Shown here: positions 8,444-16,588 of the stretch, one piece after another
Layout: the number at the start of each line of letters is the position of its first letter
Numbering within the stretch: the stretch's first letter is position 1
NCBI GenBank assembly: GCA_964481705.1
Contig: CAYZUC010000039.1
Coordinates: 1-24,637 of the forward strand
Direction of reading: 5' to 3'
DNA: 24,637 nt
From: CAYZUC01 sp964481705
GTDB lineage: Bacteria > Bacillota > Clostridia > Lachnospirales > Lachnospiraceae
Translations under genes and position numbers: made by a program
Notes under the pieces: model-generated
What the model was told of the DNA's origin: nothing
Databases searched by the model: none
What the model saw: the letters and a program-made list of their open reading frames with translations, nothing else

Positions 8444-8890
8444 TTACTCCTCCTGTACCTCAACTGTAAGCTCTGCTGTAACCTTAGGATGCAGCTTTAC
8501 CGTCACTTTAAATACCCCAATACTCTTTAATGGTTCCGGAAGTACAATTTTCTTTTTATCAATATCAAGTCCGTGTTGCGTCATCGCCTCCGTTGCGATT
8601 TCTTTACTGGACACGGAACCAAAGGTCTTACCATCTTTTCCGGCTTTAATCTTAACAATTACTTTCTTGCTCTCAACCACCTTGGCATAATCCTTTGCTT
8701 CTGCGTACTTCTCTTCTGCCACTTTCTCCTCATTTGCTTTTTTCAGCTTAATATCGTTGAGATTCTTACCTGTCGCCTCCAAGCCAAGATTCTTCTTTAA
8801 AATAAAGTTTCTAGCATATCCTTCATTAATCTCTACTATTTCATCCTTTTTTCCTAAGGACTTCACGTCCTGTAATAAAATAACCTTCAT
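8444..8890 (-). CDS. rplI: 50S ribosomal protein bL9
   Basis: This large-subunit protein spans from the base of the L1 stalk. At 148 residues it has the usual size. The N-terminal domain MKVILLQDVKSLGKKDEIVEINEGYARNFI is diagnostic and is followed by the long linker helix and the C-terminal domain (GKTFGSVSSKEIA). Its ATG overlaps the stop of gdpP by one base (TAATG), which indicates translational coupling. The order gdpP-rplI-dnaB is conserved in Firmicutes. Confidence 0.97.
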   Translation of the reverse strand: MKVILLQDVKSLGKKDEIVEINEGYARNFILKKNLGLEATGKNLNDIKLKKANEEKVAEEKYAEAKDYAKVVESKKVIVKIKAGKDGKTFGSVSSKEIATEAMTQHGLDIDKKKIVLPEPLKSIGVFKVTVKLHPKVTAELTVEVQEE

Positions 8891-10935
8891 TATAGTTCTC
8901 CTTCCTCGTGCATAGCATCCAGCACCTCTTTCAACCTTGTGATTGCCTCATCAACACTACAATCTTCAAACTGCGCACCCGCGATATTCATATGACCGCC
9001 GCCGCCAAGCCGTTCCATAATGACATGAACATTGACCTCATCGATAGATCTGGCACTGATATAGACCTTATTTTGAAACTCGGTGAAGATAAAAGAAGCC
9101 TTGACAGAGCTGATATTTAATAACTCATTAGCCGCCTGTGCACATACAACCGTAGGGCTCTCTACCTCATCAGCGGGCAAAACCGAAATTGCATATGCTT
9201 TCATATAAAGCTGTGCATTGTGAACTGCTGTCGCTCTTGCTTTGTAATCCACGATATCATCGCGGAAGAGCTTACGGACCCTTGTCACATCAGCCCCGTT
9301 TCTACGAAGAAATGCCGCTGCCTCAAAAGTACGTACGCCTGTCTTTGCCATGAAATTGTTCGTATCAATAACGATACCGGCATACAAACAATCTGACTCT
9401 ATGTTACGGATCTTAATATTCTCACTGATATACTGCAGAATCTCTGCTACCATCTCACAAGCACTGGATGCATATGGTTCGATGTATGATAAGGTGGCAT
9501 TTTCAATCTTCTCCGTACCCTGTCTGTGATGATCTAAAACCACAATGCTCTTACACAAAGTAAGCAGCTCAGGACATTCCGTATAAGAAGGGCGATTTGT
9601 ATCTACAACCACCAAAGCCGTATTCGAATCCATCATTTGAATCGCTTCATTGCTTGTAACGATAAAATCGGACGGATAATCCTCATTATCTACAAAGCCC
9701 TCCATAAGCGGCTTAATCGCCGAGGTTACCTGATTAATAACGATGTGACATCTCTTTTCACATTCCTGAGCAGCACGGTAAATACCAATAGCAGCTCCAA
9801 AGGTATCAACATCGGTAATGGAATGACCCATTACAATAATGCGGTCCTTACTCTCAATAATTTCTTTCAGTGCATGCGCTTTCACACGGGCCTTTACACG
9901 TGTATTCTTCTCAACCTGCTGACTCTTGCCTCCATAATACGTAATACGCTCCGGAGACTTAATGACTGCTTGATCACCGCCACGTCCAAGTGCCAGATCA
10001 ATCGCGCTTCTCGCATAGGCTGCCTCCTGCGTGAAGCTGTCGGTATCAAGTCCAAATCCCATACTTAACGTGACTGCCATCTCATTACCAATATTTACGG
10101 TCTTAACATCCTCTAGAATATCAAACTTGCTCTCTTCAAGAGTCTCAAAGGATTTCCTCTTCATTACTACAAAATATTTATCCTTCTCCGTCTTGCGAAC
10201 AATCGCATCCAGATTGGAGAAATACTTATTAATCTTTCGATCAATCAAAGCTGTCAGCAAAGAACGTCTCACATCCTCAACGGTCTCCATGGCCTCATCA
10301 TAATTATCCATATAAATCAGACCCATTACAAGCTTCTGATCCTTGTTGTCACGAATGTATTTATTAATCTCTGTCTCATCAAAAAGAAAAACAGAAATCA
10401 GAGAGCCTTCAAATTCAGATTCATCCACAATTGCACTTGCGCTAACGATCTCATTTAAAGCAATTCTCTTAAGCCTTGCACGAAAATCATGTTCTTCATA
10501 AGTAAAACTGATATCTGTCTCTTCCAATCCCTCCGGAAGCCTGTCCTTTGTAATCTCCGGAATGACGGAGGTAATCGATTTATGGAAAGACTTGCTTTTA
10601 TCAATCACAGCCTCAAACTGTGCATTCATCCAGATAAAACGTCCGCTCTCATCCAGTAATGCATAGGGCATAGAGAACTCTTTTAGTAGCTGACGTTGAA
10701 CCTGTCCATACTGAGTTGCAAAATTCACGAGATCATTCACGATCAATGGCTTATTATAGAAGTAAATCAGAGCAGCTATCAAAATATATACTGCAGTGAA
10801 AATCAACATGATCACTCCAGCCTTAATCTTCACAGCAAACATGCCCACTGTCAAAGCCACTAAAAGTGCGCTGAGAAATAATGGCCATTTGATATAGATA
10901 CGTAATTGTCCCCTAACCTTCAATTTCTTGTCCAT
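8890..10935 (-). CDS. gdpP: Cyclic-di-AMP phosphodiesterase GdpP (PAS, degenerate GGDEF, DHH/DHHA1)
   Basis: GdpP hydrolyses c-di-AMP and so sets the pool of this essential second messenger, which controls potassium, osmolytes and cell-wall stress. At 681 residues it has the full architecture: two membrane segments (about 16-33 and 40-60), a PAS-like region (about 75-185), a degenerate GGDEF region (about 200-325) and the DHH phosphoesterase domain with GHSITDVDTFGA (370-381), D445 and DHH at 468-470. The DHHA1 motif GGGGHMNIAGAQ is near 644. AGGAG precedes the ATG by 5 nt. It starts 36 bp after the YdjC-like gene and overlaps rplI by one base. Confidence 0.96.
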   Translation of the reverse strand: MDKKLKVRGQLRIYIKWPLFLSALLVALTVGMFAVKIKAGVIMLIFTAVYILIAALIYFYNKPLIVNDLVNFATQYGQVQRQLLKEFSMPYALLDESGRFIWMNAQFEAVIDKSKSFHKSITSVIPEITKDRLPEGLEETDISFTYEEHDFRARLKRIALNEIVSASAIVDESEFEGSLISVFLFDETEINKYIRDNKDQKLVMGLIYMDNYDEAMETVEDVRRSLLTALIDRKINKYFSNLDAIVRKTEKDKYFVVMKRKSFETLEESKFDILEDVKTVNIGNEMAVTLSMGFGLDTDSFTQEAAYARSAIDLALGRGGDQAVIKSPERITYYGGKSQQVEKNTRVKARVKAHALKEIIESKDRIIVMGHSITDVDTFGAAIGIYRAAQECEKRCHIVINQVTSAIKPLMEGFVDNEDYPSDFIVTSNEAIQMMDSNTALVVVDTNRPSYTECPELLTLCKSIVVLDHHRQGTEKIENATLSYIEPYASSACEMVAEILQYISENIKIRNIESDCLYAGIVIDTNNFMAKTGVRTFEAAAFLRRNGADVTRVRKLFRDDIVDYKARATAVHNAQLYMKAYAISVLPADEVESPTVVCAQAANELLNISSVKASFIFTEFQNKVYISARSIDEVNVHVIMERLGGGGHMNIAGAQFEDCSVDEAITRLKEVLDAMHEEGEL

Positions 10936-10971
10936 GTGTACTCCTTTTCATACCCACTCAGTATATCACAT

Positions 10972-11727
10972 TCAATAAGCCTGTGCCATTCTGTTTTTTT
11001 CTTCCAGTACCGACTTGACCTGAGCCATCGGTGTCTTGGTATCCATCAGTTCCCCGGAATCAGAATACATCGGATGGAGCATGATTTCTACCAGCGAATT
11101 GTCGGGTAGCTTTCCACGATAAGCTGTATAGTCCTTAAAAGAACCAAAATAGTCCGCAGATACCATATCCATCTTGCGAATCTCCTTATTGTAATACCTT
11201 TTGTACTGTGCATTGAACCATGTTGTTGTATCATACATATTACGGCTGATTCTCACAGAACGAAAACCATAGCTTTGTATGATAGGTCTTGCCTGCTTAA
11301 ATATGGAAAGATCTGTATGCACATGGTGATGGGAGTCCAAATGCTTCTCCGGAAGTCCGTAAGAAAGATAGCGGCAAATTTGCGCTTCTATCTCTTCGCG
11401 GACAGCCTGGGAAGCCTTTTTTCCTATATGAAGTCTTGTCGAAGTAGACAGATGAAATTTTGCATTAAAATTACCATCCCGATCACAGAACATCGGAAAT
11501 CTTGTGATTTTCTTTGTCAGTGGCTTGCCCGCTGTAAGATTCAGATGAAGCCCAACTCTCTCCGAAAATCCCTGTTCTCTGGCAAGCTCTACTGCCTCAC
11601 CTGCATATGGCATATTAACCATTAATGTTGTATTTGTAATGATTCGCTTTTCAAAGCTCTCGCGAATCGCCTCGTTAACCTCTTTACTTATTCCAAAATC
11701 ATCTGCATTGACGATTGTACGAATCAT
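10972..11727 (-). CDS. YdjC/ChbG-family carbohydrate deacetylase
   Basis: This 251-residue protein belongs to the YdjC fold, metal-dependent enzymes that remove acetyl groups from chito-oligosaccharides or related sugars. The metal site is visible: NADDFG at residues 7-12, the histidine cluster HLDSHHHVHT, and the late IMLHP motif. I start at 11727, where AGGGG is 8 nt upstream and the MIRTIVNADDFG opening is typical; the longer frame from 11760 adds eleven residues without support. It has its own promoter and lies 36 bp upstream of gdpP, so transcription may continue into gdpP-rplI-dnaB. The substrate cannot be told from sequence. Confidence 0.88.
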   Translation of the reverse strand: MIRTIVNADDFGISKEVNEAIRESFEKRIITNTTLMVNMPYAGEAVELAREQGFSERVGLHLNLTAGKPLTKKITRFPMFCDRDGNFNAKFHLSTSTRLHIGKKASQAVREEIEAQICRYLSYGLPEKHLDSHHHVHTDLSIFKQARPIIQSYGFRSVRISRNMYDTTTWFNAQYKRYYNKEIRKMDMVSADYFGSFKDYTAYRGKLPDNSLVEIMLHPMYSDSGELMDTKTPMAQVKSVLEEKNRMAQAY

Positions 11728-11764
11728 GATGTCATCCCCTTTTTGGCAAAAATATAACACTTCT

Positions 11765-11793
11765 ATTATAGGTTAGTTTCACCATGCCTGCAA
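11765..11793 (-). promoter_or_regulatory. Predicted sigma-A promoter of the ydjC-like gene
   Basis: On the minus strand, TTGCAG (11793-11788), a 17-nt spacer and a perfect TATAAT (11770-11765) lie about 38 bp before the start codon at 11727. Confidence 0.6.
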
Positions 11794-11809
11794 GTGATAT
11801 TACCAATCG

Positions 11810-11837
11810 AAAAAAAGACATGTGGTGACCACATGCC
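11810..11837 (-). terminator. Rho-independent terminator of the small membrane-protein gene
   Basis: On the minus strand a 9-bp stem with one G-U pair (GGCATGTGG / CCACATGTC) and a TCA loop is followed by seven T. It lies 23 bp after the stop of the gene at 11861-12205 and just before the ydjC promoter. Confidence 0.88.
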
Positions 11838-11860
11838 TTTCCTTCAACCCAGACTAATTT

Positions 11861-12205
11861 CTATTTGCGAAGAGTATCATCCTCTGAAATAAGCTTATCC
11901 ATGTACCTATTTGCTACTTCGATTTCTTTTCTCGCAAGAGTCCTGTTCCATTCTGCCTTACGTCCAATGTAGAATATCACAACCAGCCCAGCCAATGCTG
12001 CCCCAGAATACAGAATACTGTAGCTCATACCAGTAGAGTTGCCTCCATCCGATAAAGGAACTTCTTCATCCTCGATGACTGTTAATGTATAATCTGCCTC
12101 AGATGTCGACTTCTTTGTACCCGCTATCGCCATCATACTGCTGATTGGGGCGGCACACAAAAGAAGTACTAAAATTATTAAGATTGCTGTCTTCTTCCTC
12201 ATCAT
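11861..12205 (-). CDS. Small exported membrane protein, unknown function
   Basis: I do not recognise this 114-residue protein. It has a signal peptide or first membrane segment (AILIILVLLLCAAPISSMMAIA, about 7-28), a short acidic outer segment ending EDEEVPLSDGGN, a second membrane segment (about 65-82, YSILYSGAALAGLVVIFYIG) and a charged cytoplasmic tail. The order (signal, acidic stretch, one TM, basic tail) recalls wall-anchored proteins, but no LPXTG-type motif is present. GGAGG lies 6 nt before ATG 12205 and 9 nt before a second ATG at 12202. It is divergent from the sigma/pilus operon, with 221 bp between start codons, and has its own terminator, so it is a single-gene unit. Confidence 0.65.
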   Translation of the reverse strand: MMRKKTAILIILVLLLCAAPISSMMAIAGTKKSTSEADYTLTVIEDEEVPLSDGGNSTGMSYSILYSGAALAGLVVIFYIGRKAEWNRTLARKEIEVANRYMDKLISEDDTLRK

Positions 12206-12294
12206 GAACTTCCTCCAAGCTCTCTACTCCATCTATATAAACAATGACTCCCCATTTGGGTAAAAAGGTTCAAAAAAATAAAAAAAATTTTAAA

Positions 12295-12328
12295 TTGACT
12301 TTTCTTTCCCTCCTTACACATATATAAT
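12295..12328 (+). promoter_or_regulatory. Promoter region of the GGDEF-sigma-pilus operon
   Basis: TATAAT at 12323-12328 is a perfect -10 box. TTGACT at 12295-12300 is a good -35 box but stands 22 nt away, too far for ordinary sigma-A spacing, and nothing better lies at 16-18 nt. An A/T-rich tract (about 12269-12294) precedes it. The long spacer could mean an activator of the twisted-spacer type, or use of another sigma factor, perhaps the one encoded in this operon. Confidence 0.45.
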
Positions 12329-12351
12329 AGAAAATAGCAGGAGCTTCTTTT

Positions 12352-12411
12352 ATGAAAAGAATGGTTTTACTGCAAATAAGGGGTTCGTGTGAGATTTCTT
12401 TTCACACGTAG
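12352..12411 (+). CDS. Possible 19-residue leader peptide upstream of the operon
   Basis: ATG at 12352 is preceded by AGGAG at an ideal 8-nt distance and lies about 25 nt from the -10 box, so a transcript would carry this ribosome site almost at its 5' end. The frame encodes 19 residues beginning MKRMVLLQIRG and ends with TAG at 12409-12411, 15 nt before the GGDEF gene. An inverted repeat, CGTGTGA / TCACACG (12386-12392 and 12402-12408), falls inside its last codons. This placement would let translation of the peptide control folding in front of the next gene, but it may also be a chance frame. Confidence 0.4.
   Translation: MKRMVLLQIRGSCEISFHT
12386..12408 (+). promoter_or_regulatory. Leader hairpin before the GGDEF gene
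   Basis: A perfect 7-bp stem (CGTGTGA / TCACACG) with a 9-nt loop ends 18 nt before the start codon at 12427. No T-run follows, so it is not a terminator; it could shape ribosome access to GGAG at 12416-12419. Confidence 0.45.
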
Positions 12412-12426
12412 GATTGGAGAGTAAGT

Positions 12427-13125
12427 ATGAAACTACTAAAGAATATGAAGTTTGTCCAGCTTGGACTGTCTATCCTTTTTGATATTGCGTTCTTTGTTGT
12501 TCTATTGACGAATGAAGTTTTGAGGAACAGTGTCTTTTCAAATTCCTATTTGACCATACTATGTATGTGTATGTGGGCACTTTGCATCGTAACTCTCATT
12601 TTCCTGATTTTCGATATCCAGCAGATTCTTGTTCTGGAAGTATCCAACCATGAATTAAGTAAAGAGGCTTATCTGGATTATCTGACCGGTATTCCGAATC
12701 GACACAGCCTGGATGTTTTTTTCCGTTCCTATACAGACGAAGAACATCTAAAGGATATGGGCTGTGGAGTTATCATGCTCAAAGATTTGGATGAAATAAA
12801 TGCAAAATTGGGCAGAGAAAAGGGTGATGAAGTAATTCAGTCGTTTTCAAATATTTTTGAGGCCATCGGCGACCGTTATGGTTTTGTAGGAAGAAATGGC
12901 GGTAATGAGTACGTTGCTCTGTTTGAAGATTGTGACGACAAAAAAATGGAGGATTTCTTTCATGATTTGACCGAATCCGTAAATATGTACAATCGTGATG
13001 AACAAAATACTCCGCTGCATCTTTCTTTTGCCTATGTACTGAATAGGAATGAGGGCGCTAAGGTTATTACAGAGTTAATTGGAATTGCTTACCGCAAGCT
13101 GGGAAGGGTGCCTGAAAATGGATAA
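12427..13125 (+). CDS. Membrane-anchored protein with degenerate GGDEF domain
   Basis: This 232-residue protein has two membrane segments (about 9-28 and 42-64) and a cytoplasmic GGDEF domain (about 80-230). The fold is clear from DYLTGIPNR (84-92) and the later G-R-N-G-G-N-E-Y (155-162), but active diguanylate cyclases have GG[D/E]EF, and here the third position is Asn. The metal-binding D-x-D before F-K-x-I-N also appears lost (MLKDLDEIN). So it probably does not make c-di-GMP; it may bind a nucleotide or act by protein contact. GGAG lies 7 nt before the ATG. Its last 8 bases overlap the start of the sigma-factor gene, so the two are probably made together. Confidence 0.85.
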   Translation: MKLLKNMKFVQLGLSILFDIAFFVVLLTNEVLRNSVFSNSYLTILCMCMWALCIVTLIFLIFDIQQILVLEVSNHELSKEAYLDYLTGIPNRHSLDVFFRSYTDEEHLKDMGCGVIMLKDLDEINAKLGREKGDEVIQSFSNIFEAIGDRYGFVGRNGGNEYVALFEDCDDKKMEDFFHDLTESVNMYNRDEQNTPLHLSFAYVLNRNEGAKVITELIGIAYRKLGRVPENG

Positions 13126-13672
13126 GATTAACTATCTGTATATAAGCGGACTGGTTCGGAAAGCGCAAGCGAACGACAGTGACGCCTTTGCGGAGCTCTA
13201 TGCAATTACATATAAAAAGCAATATCAATATGCCTGTCACTACCTAAAAGATACATATCTGGCTCAGGATGTTGTACAGGAGGTGTATATACACGTTCTG
13301 AAACACATCCATGATATCAAGGATGTATCTCTTTTTGTTGCATGGCTAAATCAAATTACGTTCCATACCTGTTTTGATTTATGTAAGAAAAAAGATAGAC
13401 ACTACGGTGAGATTAATCCCATTGCACTGGAATTGACACAAGATTCCTATGTGGATCATAATCCCGAGAATCTGACCGAGAAGAAAGATGAGACCTCCCG
13501 ACTGCAACATGCAATCAATGCTCTTCCACCGGCAGAGCAGCAGGTTATCGTTTTGAAATACTTTAACAACATGACTTTAGAAGAAATCGCAGGTGTCACA
13601 AGCCTAAGTCGCAGCACAGTAAAGCGGCAATTAGCTTCCGGTAAAGAAAAGCTTGCGAAAATGATGAGATAG
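13118..13672 (+). CDS. RNA polymerase sigma factor, sigma-70/ECF type
   Basis: At 184 residues, with only regions 2 and 4, it is an ECF-like sigma factor. Region 2 (about 12-85) reads DAFAELYAITYKKQYQYA, then LAQDVVQEVYIHVLKHI; region 4 (about 128-183) reads LPPAEQQVIVLKYFNNMTLEEIAG, followed by a helix-turn-helix (LSRSTVKRQLASGKEKL). The ATG at 13118 overlaps the stop of the GGDEF gene (ATGGATAA); a longer frame from 13079 would start well inside that gene. The next gene, 11 bp later, encodes a one-TM protein that fits an anti-sigma factor. It probably directs RNA polymerase to this operon or to other envelope genes. Confidence 0.9.
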   Translation: MDKINYLYISGLVRKAQANDSDAFAELYAITYKKQYQYACHYLKDTYLAQDVVQEVYIHVLKHIHDIKDVSLFVAWLNQITFHTCFDLCKKKDRHYGEINPIALELTQDSYVDHNPENLTEKKDETSRLQHAINALPPAEQQVIVLKYFNNMTLEEIAGVTSLSRSTVKRQLASGKEKLAKMMR

Positions 13673-13683
13673 GAGGTGTGGCG

Positions 13684-14169
13684 ATGTCTTTATTTAAAAA
13701 GCAAACGGATGAATATACAATAGATACGGAAGTAGCTGATCAGATGCTGCAGAACGTCTTTAAGTCAGTCGGACAGAAGCCCAACACCATTCCTTTCGAC
13801 AAGCTTCTGTTGCGTCAGAAGGCCAAAACAGGTAATCTCCGTATTGCAAGAGCTGTAGCTGTTGCTGCGTTGATTTTTACCTTTATTATGCCCTTTGTCT
13901 TCCGTAAATCCTATATGGACCACACGAAACCACAGATTATTCAGGATTATAAGGAAGAGGGAATGCTTTGGATTCAGCTCAATGATATTGATTCCGGAGT
14001 AGATTTCTCCACCATCTATGCGAAAACAGAGGATGGTACGATTCTATTACCGGCTAAAATTGACGCAAAAGCACAGAAGGTCGCTTTTGAGATAAAAGAA
14101 AAAACATTAAATATCTATATTTCTGATTATTCCGGAAATGTGACTCATGCAGTTTATACCGCAAAATAA
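13684..14169 (+). CDS. Probable single-pass membrane anti-sigma factor
   Basis: This 161-residue protein has a cytoplasmic N-terminus of about 50 residues, one membrane segment (about 53-73, ARAVAVAALIFTFIMPFVF) and an outer domain of about 88 residues that looks beta-rich (MLWIQLNDIDSGVDFSTIYA, then VAFEIKEKTLNIYISDYSG). I see no zinc-binding H-x3-C-x2-C motif, so the assignment rests on topology and on position directly after the sigma-factor gene. AGGAGG with 7-nt spacing favours ATG 13684 over GTG 13678. The outer part could sense a ligand at the envelope. Confidence 0.6.
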   Translation: MSLFKKQTDEYTIDTEVADQMLQNVFKSVGQKPNTIPFDKLLLRQKAKTGNLRIARAVAVAALIFTFIMPFVFRKSYMDHTKPQIIQDYKEEGMLWIQLNDIDSGVDFSTIYAKTEDGTILLPAKIDAKAQKVAFEIKEKTLNIYISDYSGNVTHAVYTAK

Positions 14170-14188
14170 AGGAATGGGAAGTACTCAT

Positions 14189-15127
14189 ATGAAGAAACTA
14201 CTTCTTTTCTGTCTGTTAATCAACTGCATATGCTTGTGGGGATGCTCCATGGACTCTCCACCTGTGTCATCGGTCGAGGCAACCATGAATACTTCTGAGA
14301 ATGTCCCGAATACGGTGCGTGATAACACTCCACAGGTACTCGTTCCGGAGGCATCCGGTAAAAAAACCATTTCTTCTGATGTTGTAGTGATTGATATCTC
14401 CCACACTTCTCAAGGCTATTGCATGGTGAACTATGTTGGCGCATCAGAAAAAGTTAAGCTGCAGCTGGCAACTCCCGAAAAAATCACGTATACCTATACC
14501 TTGCATACCGGTTTTGAAACCTTCCCACTTACAGGTGGTGACGGTTCTTATACTGTCACTGTTTTTGAACATGTTCATGATGATCAGTATACAACAGCAC
14601 TTTCTGAGTCCTTTGAAGTGGCTCTGGATAACGAGTTTGTTCCCTATCTCTATCCAAATCAATATGTGAATTTTTCACCAGATGATAAGGTTATTTCTCT
14701 CGGAGCAGAGCTTTCCGAAAATGTTCCGGATGAACTGAGTGTTGTAACCAATGTATATAATTATGTAGCAAAAAATATTACCTACGACAAACAAAAAGCA
14801 AAAAATGTAGAAAGCGGTTATCTTCCGGTCGTGGATGAGATACTGGAAGCAAAGACCGGCATCTGCTTTGATTACGCCGCTGTTATGGCCTCCATGCTTC
14901 GTTCTCAGGGAATTCCCACACGACTTGAGGTGGGTTATGCAAAGGATGCCTATCATGCCTGGGTTAGTGTATACCTACAGGAACACGGCTGGGTCAATGG
15001 CATTATCGAATTTGACGGACAGAATTGGGAACTGATGGATCCAACGTTTGCTGCTTCCCAAAGCGAAAAAAAGCTCAAGAAGTTTATTGGTGACGGAAGC
15101 AATTATCAGACGAAATATGTATATTAA
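14189..15127 (+). CDS. Transglutaminase-like lipoprotein
   Basis: A 312-residue exported lipoprotein: lipobox LWGC with Cys19 after a short hydrophobic signal. A beta-rich region (about 60-150) precedes a transglutaminase/protease core with the catalytic triad in place: Cys226 in GICFDYA, His256 in AYHAWV and Asp284 in LMDPTF. Family members crosslink or cleave peptides; bacterial secreted forms often act on peptidoglycan peptides or surface proteins. The gene begins 19 bp after the probable anti-sigma gene and ends 25 bp before the PilC-like gene, so it belongs to this operon and may process or crosslink the surface structure made by it. The start at 14189 fits the signal peptide; the frame from 14147 would overlap the previous gene. 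Confidence 0.85.
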   Translation: MKKLLLFCLLINCICLWGCSMDSPPVSSVEATMNTSENVPNTVRDNTPQVLVPEASGKKTISSDVVVIDISHTSQGYCMVNYVGASEKVKLQLATPEKITYTYTLHTGFETFPLTGGDGSYTVTVFEHVHDDQYTTALSESFEVALDNEFVPYLYPNQYVNFSPDDKVISLGAELSENVPDELSVVTNVYNYVAKNITYDKQKAKNVESGYLPVVDEILEAKTGICFDYAAVMASMLRSQGIPTRLEVGYAKDAYHAWVSVYLQEHGWVNGIIEFDGQNWELMDPTFAASQSEKKLKKFIGDGSNYQTKYVY

Positions 15128-15152
15128 GTAGTGTGTAAGAATTGGAGGAATC

Positions 15153-16205
15153 ATGAACGAATCAAAGAAAAGAATGTTGACGAACAACGAAATTGCATCA
15201 TTTGCAGGACAAATGTCCATGATGATATCAGCCGGGATTACTGTCAGTGAAGCTCTTGGGCTACTTTCACACGATGCAGACAGTGCCGAAGGAAGCGAGA
15301 TACTCGACCAGATATTAAATGAGATTGCGTTAGGAGCCTCCCTTTATCATGCTATGCAAAGCCCGGGAGTCTTTCCAAAGTACGTGGTCGATATGGTCAA
15401 TATTGGAGAACAGACTGGTAATCTGGACAATGTTTTTTCCTCACTCGCCTCCTATTATGAACGTGAGGAAAGCATCTCGCAGGGAATTCGTTCTGCAGTT
15501 ACTTACCCCTTCATCATGATCGGAATGATGCTTGTGGTTATCCTGGTTCTTGTCATGAAGGTTCTTCCCATTTTTGAGCAGGTATTTGAACAGCTTGGAA
15601 GTACGATGACTGGTTTTTCCGGCAGTATCCTGCGTCTTGGAAAACACATTGGAAATTACTCTATTCTGTTCGTTTCTATCTTTGTAGCACTTGTTATCAT
15701 CTACATCATTTTGACCCGTTCCAAAGAAGGGAAAGAGGCACTACGAAGATTCGCAAGTGGTTTCCCTTTGACTCGCGGATTGTACAACAGTATTGCTTCC
15801 GGACGATTTGCAAGTGGTATGGCATTGGCTCTCTCGAGTGGCTTTAACACACAGCAAGGCTTGGAGATGGTAGCTGAATTAATTAACAACAAATATTACA
15901 CGGTAAAAATAGAAGAATGCGAACGTCTCATGAAATCTGGAGAACATTTCGCGGAAGCTGTTGTTCATTCAGAGATTCTCTCCGGTACCTACGGTCGTAT
16001 GGTCGCTATTGGATTCAAAAGCGGTAAGCTTGACGAAGTCATGCGCAAGGTTGCTGAACGCTATGAGAACGAGGTCGATTATAAAATGACACACTTTGTA
16101 TCCATTCTGGAACCCACCTTGGTTGCTGTACTTTCTATTATTGTAGGTATGATTTTATTGTCTGTTATGTTGCCACTCATGGGTATTATGAGCAGTATCG
16201 GTTAA
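15153..16205 (+). CDS. Type IV pilus/type II secretion platform protein (PilC/GspF family)
   Basis: The inner-membrane platform couples an assembly ATPase to the growing pilin fibre. Two T2SSF domains are visible: the first (about 8-130) with FAGQMSMMISAGITVSEAL and FPKYVVDMVNIGEQTGNLD, the second (about 205-330) with FASGMALALSSGFNTQQGLEM and GTYGRMVAIGFKSGKLDEVM. Three membrane segments lie at about 115-140, 168-188 and 310-345. At 350 residues it is shorter than PilC (about 400) and near ComGB. GGAGG precedes the ATG by 4 nt. No ATPase gene accompanies it, so PilB/GspE must be supplied from elsewhere. Confidence 0.92.
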   Translation: MNESKKRMLTNNEIASFAGQMSMMISAGITVSEALGLLSHDADSAEGSEILDQILNEIALGASLYHAMQSPGVFPKYVVDMVNIGEQTGNLDNVFSSLASYYEREESISQGIRSAVTYPFIMIGMMLVVILVLVMKVLPIFEQVFEQLGSTMTGFSGSILRLGKHIGNYSILFVSIFVALVIIYIILTRSKEGKEALRRFASGFPLTRGLYNSIASGRFASGMALALSSGFNTQQGLEMVAELINNKYYTVKIEECERLMKSGEHFAEAVVHSEILSGTYGRMVAIGFKSGKLDEVMRKVAERYENEVDYKMTHFVSILEPTLVAVLSIIVGMILLSVMLPLMGIMSSIG

Positions 16206-16217
16206 AGAGGGACACTT

Positions 16218-16565
16218 ATGAATCGTTTTAGAAAAAAAAGAAAAAGAAAAATGATTTCCGTACATACGCTCTTTCCATTTCTGACCTTTATCCCTCTCTT
16301 TGTCCTTTTCTATCAAGGAATCACCTCGGTATCACAGGTGAATATAGAGGAGCAGGAAAAAAGCCTGCGGAAAGCTATTGAACAGAATGTAGTTCATTGT
16401 TATGCCGTCGAGGGCGCTTATCCACCTTCTTTGGATTACCTCGAAAAGAATTATGGAATCATCTATGACAAATCCAAGTTCTTTGTGGATTATCAGCCAA
16501 TTGGAACGAATATTTTACCAGATATCACGATTATCCGATTAGAATCGGATTCTGAACAACCGTAA
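16218..16565 (+). CDS. Small membrane protein of the pilus operon
   Basis: This 115-residue protein has a very basic N-terminus (RKKRKRK), one membrane helix (about 16-36) and an outer domain with YPPSLDYLEKNYGI and FFVDYQPIGTNILPDI. I recognise this small-protein type as recurring next to PilC-like genes in Lachnospiraceae, but no function is known. It lacks the processing site and Glu5 of true prepilins. It starts 12 bp after the PilC-like gene. A minor subunit or assembly partner is likely. Confidence 0.7.
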   Translation: MNRFRKKRKRKMISVHTLFPFLTFIPLFVLFYQGITSVSQVNIEEQEKSLRKAIEQNVVHCYAVEGAYPPSLDYLEKNYGIIYDKSKFFVDYQPIGTNILPDITIIRLESDSEQP

Positions 16566-16588
16566 TAGACAATGAATAGGTGGTACAA

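Noticed and set aside
9637..10068. 143-codon plus-strand frame
   Set aside because: It lies wholly antisense to gdpP, whose domains are intact.
11861..12205. Sortase-anchored protein
   Set aside because: The acidic stretch before the second TM lacks an LPXTG-like motif, so wall anchoring is not supported.
12331..12426. c-di-GMP riboswitch before the GGDEF gene
   Set aside because: The conserved core of the class I or II riboswitch is not present; only a short frame and a small hairpin are visible.
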